Positions 58,811-64,000 of a stretch of DNA of 64,000 bases are shown one piece after another (the stretch's first letter is position 1; each line of letters starts with the position of its first letter). The notes beneath the pieces were generated by a model that did no database searches, was not told where the DNA came from, and saw nothing but the letters and a program-made list of their open reading frames with translations. A program made the position numbers and the translations under genes. The DNA comes from Acidobacteriota bacterium (lineage in GTDB: Bacteria > Acidobacteriota > Vicinamibacteria > Vicinamibacterales > CAVVIG01): NCBI GenBank assembly GCA_003222395.1, contig QHWB01000043.1, positions 60,321-124,320 of the forward strand. The letters are read 5' to 3'.

Positions 58811-61349
58811 ATCAACAGTTGCATCGGGTCAGTCGCTCGGCACGCTGCGCGTGACGGTCCTCGACCCGAGCGGCGCGGTCATCGTCGGCGCGCACGTGAC
58901 CGTAGCGGACGTGACGAGCGATACCGGCGGCCGCGGCGAGGCGGCGTTCGGACCGCTCGATCCGGGCCGCTACACAGTTCGCGTCGAATCGGCGGGGTTC
59001 GAGACGGCCACAGTCAGAGACGTCCGCGTGCGCGGCGGCGACAACCGCCGCGAGGTGAAGCTTGCAATCGCGAAGCTTGCGGAGACGGTGCAGGTCGGCC
59101 GCGACGCGCGCGCGGGCGCCAGCGACCCGCGCGGTGACGCGTTTGCGACGGTGCTCGGCCAGGCCGAGATCGACGAGCTGCCCGACGATCCCGACGAGAT
59201 GGAGCAGGTGCTGCGCGACATGGCGGGCCCCGGCGCCGTGATGAGGGTCAACGGATTCAGAGGCGGCAAGCTGCCGAAGAAAGACCAAATCCAGCAGATT
59301 CGCTTCCGCCGAAACATGTTCGCCGCCGACACGCACGAGCTCGGCTTCGTGTTCATCGACATCACGACCAGGCCGGGCCTCGACGGCTGGCGCGGATCGA
59401 CCAACGTCGGGTTTCGCGACTCGACGCTGAACGCGCGCAACGTCTTCGCTCCGGTGAAAGGCGACGAACGGAACGAGCGCTACGGCGTCACGCTGACCGG
59501 CCCGCTCCGGAAAGAGCACACGTCGATATCGCTCTCGGTCGAGGGCGTCGACGCGTTCGATACGAAGACGATCGTGGCCGCGCTGCCGTCCGGCTTCTTC
59601 GCCGACTCGGTGCGCAAGCCGAACGACGCGCTGAACACCTCGCTGCGCGTCGAGCACATGCTCACGCACACGCAGATGCTCCGCTCCGAATTCCAGCGCA
59701 GCCACACCACGGCGGACAATCTCGGCGTCGGCGATTTCGATCTGGCCGAGCGCGCCTACAGCCAGACGCGCGACGAGAACGTGTTCCGCGCCTCGCTCTC
59801 CGGCTCGATGCGCAAGTCGCTCTTCAACGATCTGCGCGTGCAGTGGCGCACCGACGACTTCGCGTTCGCGCCGTCGAGCACGACGCCGGCCGTGCTCGTC
59901 CTGAACGCGTTCGACAGCGGCGGCGCCCAGGTTGCGGGAAGCCGCGGCTTCGATCTCTTCGAGCTGAACGACGACCTCGACATCGCGGCCGGCAGACACG
60001 CCGTACGCGCGGGGCTGCAGCTCGAGGCCGGCCGCTATCGAACGAGCGAGCTGCGGAACGCGTCCGGCACCTTCACGTTCGCCAGCCTCGACGCGTACGC
60101 GCTCGGCGAGCCGACGACGTTCACGCGCAACCTTGGCGATCCGCGCGTCGCGATCGCGCAGTCCGAGCTCGGGCTCTATGTGCAGGACGACATCCGTGTG
60201 CGGAAGGAGCTGACGATCAGCGCGGGCCTGCGGCAGGAAGTGCAATCGCACATCGGCGGGCTGCAGCTGGCGCCGCGCGGCGGTGTCACCTGGTCGCCGT
60301 TCAGGAGCGGCAAGACGACGGTGCGCGCGGGGGCGGGGATCTTCTTCGACTGGCTGGACGCGCAGGCGTACGAACAGGCCATGCAGCTCGACGGCACGCA
60401 TCAGCAGATTGAAACGATCGTGCAGCCCGGCTATCCCGATCCCACGCGCGGCGGCCGGTCGATCGTGCTGCCTCCGGGGCGCATCCAGTTCGCATCGGCC
60501 CTCGACCAGCCGGAGCTGCGCCAGGCCGTTGTCGGCATCGAGCAGTCGATTGCCGCATACGTCCGCGTGAACACGATGCTGATTCACCGCACCGGCTCGC
60601 ATCTTCTCCGCGGCGTGAATATCAACGCGCCGGTGAACGGCGTCCGCCCCGTCGCCGCCGACGGAACCGTCACCGAAATCAGATCGATTGCGGGATCTCG
60701 ATTCGACGCGCTCAGCGTGAACCTCAACGTCGCCGTGCCGCAGAAGCGCGTGTTCGTCGCCGCGAACTACACGCTCGCAGGGTCACTCGACGAGACCGAC
60801 AGCCCGTTCGGCCTGCCGGCCGACAACGTCAACCTCGCCGCCGAGCGCGGGCCGGCGCTCGGCGATGCGCGCCACCGCTTCATGAGCATGGCGCACGTTC
60901 CGCTCGGCGCCGGATTCAAGATGGCCACGTCGATCCGCGCGCAGTCGGCCCTTCCGTACAACATCACGACCGGCCGCGACGAGAACGGCGACACGGTCAG
61001 CAACGACCGTCCGTCCGGCATCGGCAGGAACAGCGGGCGCGGCCGAAAACAGATTGACTTCGGCGCTCGTGTCAGCTGGACCGCCGGCTTCGGCGTCCGC
61101 GCGACGCCGCCGCAGGGACCGCAGGTCCGCATCGTGCGCGGCGACAACGCGGATCCGCTCGCGAACATGAGCGGACTCGACGGCCAGAACACACGGTTTG
61201 CCGTCGAGCTCTACGCGCAGGCCTACAACCTGCTGAATCGCATGAACGCGATCAATTTCAGCGGGGTGATCACGTCGCCGTTCTTCGGTCAGCCGACATC
61301 GGCCGCGCCGCCGCGGCGCGTCGAGATCGGGACGCGGTTGACGTTCTAA
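58737..61349 (+). CDS. TonB-dependent receptor-like outer-membrane protein
   Basis: 870 residues. Residues 1-30 (I-F-F-F-L-L-R-V-F-V-S-S-W-F-L and T-V-A-S-G) act as a signal peptide and are encoded by the CTTCGTGT repeat. A carboxypeptidase-regulatory-like domain follows (about 33-110: L-R-V-T-V-L-D-P-S-G-A-V-I-V-G-A, G-R-Y-T-V-R-V-E-S-A-G-F), then a plug-like part (V-N-G-F-R-G-G-K-L-P) and a beta-barrel ending in V-E-I-G-T-R-L-T-F, the aromatic C-terminus used for barrel insertion. This layout is common for acidobacterial SusC-like or TonB receptors. No TonB box was recognised. It probably imports or displays polymeric ligands. Confidence 0.85.
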   Translation: MGRTGGTGGIFFFLLRVFVSSWFLTSTVASGQSLGTLRVTVLDPSGAVIVGAHVTVADVTSDTGGRGEAAFGPLDPGRYTVRVESAGFETATVRDVRVRGGDNRREVKLAIAKLAETVQVGRDARAGASDPRGDAFATVLGQAEIDELPDDPDEMEQVLRDMAGPGAVMRVNGFRGGKLPKKDQIQQIRFRRNMFAADTHELGFVFIDITTRPGLDGWRGSTNVGFRDSTLNARNVFAPVKGDERNERYGVTLTGPLRKEHTSISLSVEGVDAFDTKTIVAALPSGFFADSVRKPNDALNTSLRVEHMLTHTQMLRSEFQRSHTTADNLGVGDFDLAERAYSQTRDENVFRASLSGSMRKSLFNDLRVQWRTDDFAFAPSSTTPAVLVLNAFDSGGAQVAGSRGFDLFELNDDLDIAAGRHAVRAGLQLEAGRYRTSELRNASGTFTFASLDAYALGEPTTFTRNLGDPRVAIAQSELGLYVQDDIRVRKELTISAGLRQEVQSHIGGLQLAPRGGVTWSPFRSGKTTVRAGAGIFFDWLDAQAYEQAMQLDGTHQQIETIVQPGYPDPTRGGRSIVLPPGRIQFASALDQPELRQAVVGIEQSIAAYVRVNTMLIHRTGSHLLRGVNINAPVNGVRPVAADGTVTEIRSIAGSRFDALSVNLNVAVPQKRVFVAANYTLAGSLDETDSPFGLPADNVNLAAERGPALGDARHRFMSMAHVPLGAGFKMATSIRAQSALPYNITTGRDENGDTVSNDRPSGIGRNSGRGRKQIDFGARVSWTAGFGVRATPPQGPQVRIVRGDNADPLANMSGLDGQNTRFAVELYAQAYNLLNRMNAINFSGVITSPFFGQPTSAAPPRRVEIGTRLTF

Positions 61350-61420
61350 GAGTGTCCTCTCCTTGGCAGGTCGGCCATTTCGTCCCGCGCCGGGTCGCGT
61401 CGCGCGGAAGACGCGCCGCG

Positions 61421-61954
61421 TCAGCGGACGATGACGTCGGTGCGCATCCACGGGTGAATGCAGCACTGATAGTGATGCACGCCCGGTTTTTCCACTTTAG
61501 GATCCGAGACGCCACCCGGAGGAACGAAATTGATTTCCGGATTCGCCGCCGGATCGCACTCGGGCGCCGGCTCCGGATTTCCTGAAAGGAGGTTCAGCAG
61601 CGGGACGAAGCCGCCGCCGAATTCATCGACTTCCGTGAAAGTGTGGAACTCGCCGCCCGTGTTGCGGCCCTGGAACGCTTCATCATCGAGCACCTGCACG
61701 ACGCCCGGCGCGAAATGCCAGGCGCCCGCGTGCTCGGTCCGCGACAGTTCGGCGATGAACGTGTCGAACGACACGCCGCCGTTGTTTCCGATGCACGTGC
61801 CGGGACCAATGGCCGCGTTGAAGGTTGCCGGATCGCACTGGTCGTTCATATCGACCGTCCGGATGCTCGCGGCGAATCCAACCGTTCCAGCGACGGCGAG
61901 TCCCACCGATAGACACCCAGCCACTGCCAATTTGAGGAGAATACGTCGAGACAT
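61421..61954 (-). CDS. exported cupredoxin-like protein
   Basis: 177 residues from ATG 61954, with ggagggtgac upstream. Signal peptide of about 28 residues (to G-F-A-A). The C-terminal segment V-H-H-Y-Q-C-C-I-H-P-W-M has the type-1 copper arrangement C-x-x-H-x-x-M (adjacent His and Met ligands), and G-E-F-H-T-F-T-E-V provides the upstream His. A blue-copper or cupredoxin electron carrier or copper sensor outside the cytoplasm is likely. The middle contains C-D-P-A paired Cys that may form disulfides. Confidence 0.78.
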   Translation of the reverse strand: MSRRILLKLAVAGCLSVGLAVAGTVGFAASIRTVDMNDQCDPATFNAAIGPGTCIGNNGGVSFDTFIAELSRTEHAGAWHFAPGVVQVLDDEAFQGRNTGGEFHTFTEVDEFGGGFVPLLNLLSGNPEPAPECDPAANPEINFVPPGGVSDPKVEKPGVHHYQCCIHPWMRTDVIVR

Positions 61955-62280
61955 CGTCACCCTCCTTGCTTGTCGACCGTTGGGGGCGCGCACCTTGCGC
62001 GTGGGGACAGGAAACCGCAGGAGTATACGCGCGGCGGAGGCACCTCGGCATAAAGCCGGCATCTTGAGGCAATCCTCCCGTTTTTCGCGCATTCCTGCGT
62101 GGAGGGAGAATCGTGAACGTCGCTCGATCGACCTGCCTGCTGCTCGTCGTCATACTTCGTCCCACGCGCAGCACCGCGCCCATCGACGTGCGTTCTCGGA
62201 TCCGTCGAACCCGAAATGCGCTCGAGACTCATCGCGCTCCTTGACGTACGGACGCCGACGATGCCATCGTCGTCCCTGGA
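61955..62280. other. intergenic region, no convincing gene
   Basis: 326 bases. GTG 62113, preceded by ggagggagaatc, opens a 43-codon frame ending at 62244 with a short hydrophobic stretch (S-T-C-L-L-L-V-V-I-L), which might be a leader or a remnant; no homology is recognised. The rest holds gcgcgcaccttgcgcgtggg and other weak dyads. The upstream part serves the cupredoxin and Uma2 promoters. Confidence 0.4.
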
Positions 62281-62808
62281 ATGACTGCGGACGAGTATCT
62301 CTACGACACCAAAGAAATCAACCGCGTTCGCGAGCTCGCGATGGGCGTTTTGCGCGAGCCGCCGGCGCCATTCTTCGCCCACCAGAAGGCAGTGCTCCGA
62401 ATCGCATGGCTGTTGTGCGAGCACGTCGAGGCGCGCCGCCTCGGAGAAGTTGCGGTCGCGCCCGTCGATGTCGTGCTCGATCATGCCAAGGCGCTCATCG
62501 TTCAGCCTGACGTCATCTTCGTGTCGGCGGAACGCGCCGCGATCATCCGCGATCAAGTGTGGGGCGCACCGGATCTCGTCGTGGAGGTTCTTTCCGCCGG
62601 ATCGGCTCACTACGATCGCACGGAAAAACTCGGTTGGTACCGCCAGTACGGCGTGCGCGAGTGCTGGCTCGTCGACACCGAAGCGGCTCAGGTCACGCGG
62701 ATCGACTTGACGGGGCCGCAGCCTGACGTGCAGGTCGCGCGCGGCGTCTCTTTGATCCGTTCCATGGTGCTGCCCGAGCTCAGAATGCGGGCGCTCGCCA
62801 TCTTTTAG
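62281..62808 (+). CDS. Uma2-family (DUF820) PD-(D/E)XK nuclease-like protein
   Basis: 175 residues. M-T-A-D-E-Y-L is the family start; V-Q-P-D-V-I-F-V-S and A-P-D-L-V-V-E-V-L-S, then K-L-G-W-Y-R-Q-Y-G-V-R-E-C-W-L-V-D, match the catalytic core (D, E-x-L, K). A restriction-endonuclease-like fold, common in cyanobacteria and acidobacteria and often mobile; biological substrate unknown. Convergent with the OmpA gene across nine bases. Confidence 0.85.
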   Translation: MTADEYLYDTKEINRVRELAMGVLREPPAPFFAHQKAVLRIAWLLCEHVEARRLGEVAVAPVDVVLDHAKALIVQPDVIFVSAERAAIIRDQVWGAPDLVVEVLSAGSAHYDRTEKLGWYRQYGVRECWLVDTEAAQVTRIDLTGPQPDVQVARGVSLIRSMVLPELRMRALAIF

Positions 62809-62817
62809 GAAGACAGT

Positions 62818-63642
62818 TCATTTCTTCACCAGCTCCACGCGCCGGTTCTGCGCGCGTCCCGCTTCGCTCATGTTGTCGGCGACCGGCTTCGTGTCGCCCA
62901 ACCCCGCGGTCGTCAGCCGAGCGGCGGCGATGCCGAAGTTCGAGACGAGATACGTCTTGACCGACGCCGCGCGATCCTGCGACAACTTGAGGTTCGCTGC
63001 GGGCTGACCGACGTTGTCGGTGTGCCCCTGGATTTCGAGCTTCAACGCGGTATCGTTGCGCAGCAGCTCGCCGACCGGCGCGAGCGCGGCCGCTGATTCC
63101 GGCCTGATCGTCGCCTTGCCCGTGTCGAACAGGATGTTGTGGAGCGCGACGGAACCGGTCGTGCTCAGCGCCTTCGCGAGCTCCATCGCGCTGAATTCCA
63201 CCTTCTGTTCCATGCCCGCTTCTTCGACGACGGTGAGCGTGTAGTAGTCGCCGCTGTTACCGGCCTGCACCTGCACCCAGATGTTTTTTCCACCCGCGGG
63301 AAGTACCGCGACAGTAGTGCCGCCGCTCGTGTCGACGTCCTCGACGATTTTCCGTCCGCCGCGCTTGACTATCGGATCGGTATGATTGCGCGCGATCTGG
63401 ACCGGACCGAATTTCTTCGCGTCCTCCTTCACCCAGTACTCGATCTGCCAATAGCGTCCTTCGACTTTCTTCGGCGGTTCGGTCTCCAGATCGACGGTCG
63501 CGAAGTCCTGCGCGTCGTACCGGTTGATGTAGTAACCGGGCATCCGCGAGAACATCGGATGATCTTTGCCCTCCTGGTCCTCTTGTGCCCGAACAGGCGC
63601 CGCCACCGCACACAGGACCGCCACAGCCAGCATCAGACGCAT
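62818..63642 (-). CDS. OmpA-family protein
   Basis: 274 residues from ATG 63642. Signal peptide of about 19 residues (to P-V-R-A). N-terminal part with repeated Tyr/Asp blocks (P-G-Y-Y-I-N-R-Y-D-A-Q-D), then C-terminal OmpA domain (about 165-274) with I-L-F-D-T-G-K-A-T-I, L-E-I-Q-G-H-T-D-N-V-G and L-S-Q-D-R-A-A-S-V-K-T-Y-L, which binds peptidoglycan. The N-terminal region is not a typical eight-strand barrel. Confidence 0.92.
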   Translation of the reverse strand: MRLMLAVAVLCAVAAPVRAQEDQEGKDHPMFSRMPGYYINRYDAQDFATVDLETEPPKKVEGRYWQIEYWVKEDAKKFGPVQIARNHTDPIVKRGGRKIVEDVDTSGGTTVAVLPAGGKNIWVQVQAGNSGDYYTLTVVEEAGMEQKVEFSAMELAKALSTTGSVALHNILFDTGKATIRPESAAALAPVGELLRNDTALKLEIQGHTDNVGQPAANLKLSQDRAASVKTYLVSNFGIAAARLTTAGLGDTKPVADNMSEAGRAQNRRVELVKK

Positions 63643-63725
63643 ATACGGTTCACCTTGTCTCACTATTTCGGCTCGAGTCAACGCTTCCAGCAGTGCCTCC
63701 GTCTAACCGGCACGCTCGCCTATGA

Positions 63726-64000
63726 TTAGTACTTTCGAAACGTGAGATTGAATCGCCCGGTCATCACGAGCTCCTGCGGCGCGGTGTTCGGCGCGATGCG
63801 CGACACGCCGTGATAGCGCAGGCGCGCCGGCCCGCCGAACACGAACGCGTCGCCTGATTCGAGGAGCATCGCCTCCACCGGATCGTGGCGCTTCAGCCCG
63901 CCGAAGAGGAATCGCGCCGTGTCGCCGATTGAAATCGAGACGACCGGCAGCCCCGCGGCGATCGATTCCTCGCTCTCGTCCTTGTCCTGGTGCAGCCCCA
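63726..64000 (-). CDS. alkB: AlkB-like 2-oxoglutarate/Fe(II) dioxygenase, 5' end outside window
   Basis: The last 91 codons are visible. G-L-H-Q-D-K-D-E has the iron-binding H-x-D, followed by S-I-G-D-T-A-R-F-L-F-G-G, E-S-G-D-A-F-V-F-G-G-P-A-R-L-R-Y-H-G-V (second His) and R-F-N-L-T-F-R. The R-x-N-x-T-F-R ending binds 2-oxoglutarate and substrate as in AlkB. It repairs N-alkylated bases in DNA or RNA by oxidative demethylation. Confidence 0.93.
   Translation of the reverse strand, partial: GLHQDKDESEESIAAGLPVVSISIGDTARFLFGGLKRHDPVEAMLLESGDAFVFGGPARLRYHGVSRIAPNTAPQELVMTGRFNLTFRKY

Noticed and set aside
62113..62244. small 43-codon gene with a good ribosome site
   Set aside because: No homology recognised, and its composition after the short hydrophobic run looks random. 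Kept only as a remark on the intergenic region.

Overview
This is a 64 kb piece of a GC-rich, Gram-negative genome (lipoprotein and TonB-receptor-like outer-membrane genes, OmpA, PBP4-type DacB). The style of the genes suggests an Acidobacteriota-type organism, possibly near Vicinamibacteria: an acidobacterial-type carboxypeptidase-regulatory/TonB-like barrel, a TolB-propeller amidohydrolase, a subtilase with W-G-T repeats, a GldA/F/G-DUF4340 export cluster, and a small microcompartment locus of the fucose/rhamnose kind. This placement is inference; there is no rRNA gene here. One tRNA gene (Met-type, CAT anticodon) is present. No insertion sequence, prophage or CRISPR array was seen.

Layout. 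1-2.1 kb (minus): LysW-like carrier, LarE-like PP-loop sulfurtransferase and a membrane glycosyltransferase, coupled by 4-base overlaps. 2.2-4.8 kb (plus): REC-PilZ regulator, CorC/HlyC-type protein, DinB protein. 4.9-8.1 kb (minus): Zn/Cd P-type ATPase with its SmtB/ArsR sensor and a dyad operator, then a BCP-type peroxiredoxin. 8.1-13.3 kb (plus): gldA/gldF/gldG-like/DUF4340 and a CheY-like regulator. 13.3-21.8 kb: secreted amidohydrolase, DacB, alanyl-tRNA editing protein, sensor kinase, QueC. 21.8-25.2 kb: QueE, a probable selenoprotein of the ArsC/Spx family, DUF72, a shortened cyclophilin, endonuclease III. 25.2-39.2 kb is a long minus-strand array: tRNA, tilS, ftsH, folP, cdaA, cdaR, glmM, pdxJ, TPR, small membrane protein, then a microcompartment set (aldolase, one BMC-H, three BMC-P, a small cysteine-rich protein, 2-hydroxyacid dehydrogenase) and a secreted phosphoesterase. 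39.2-55.3 kb: queA, subtilase/GNAT, flavoprotein and AI-2E transporter, LigD polymerase, fabH, ruvCAB, yebC, enoyl-CoA hydratase, methyltransferase, nuclease. 55.4-64 kb: sensor kinase with a broken response regulator, a LolA-like protein followed by a TonB-type receptor, cupredoxin, Uma2 nuclease, OmpA, and the 3' end of alkB.

Two themes stand out. First, the gene at 22537-22869 reads through an in-frame TGA exactly where its family has the first cysteine of a C-x-x-C motif, and a hairpin with the geometry of a bacterial SECIS element follows: a candidate selenoprotein. Second, many unrelated short inverted-repeat families fill the intergenic gaps, and several have entered genes in frame or rewritten gene ends (glycosyltransferase, amidohydrolase, DUF72, ArsR, RuvC, phosphoesterase, methyltransferase). 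One appears to supply the signal peptide of the TonB-type receptor.

Family names come from recognising motifs in the translations by eye; no database search was run.
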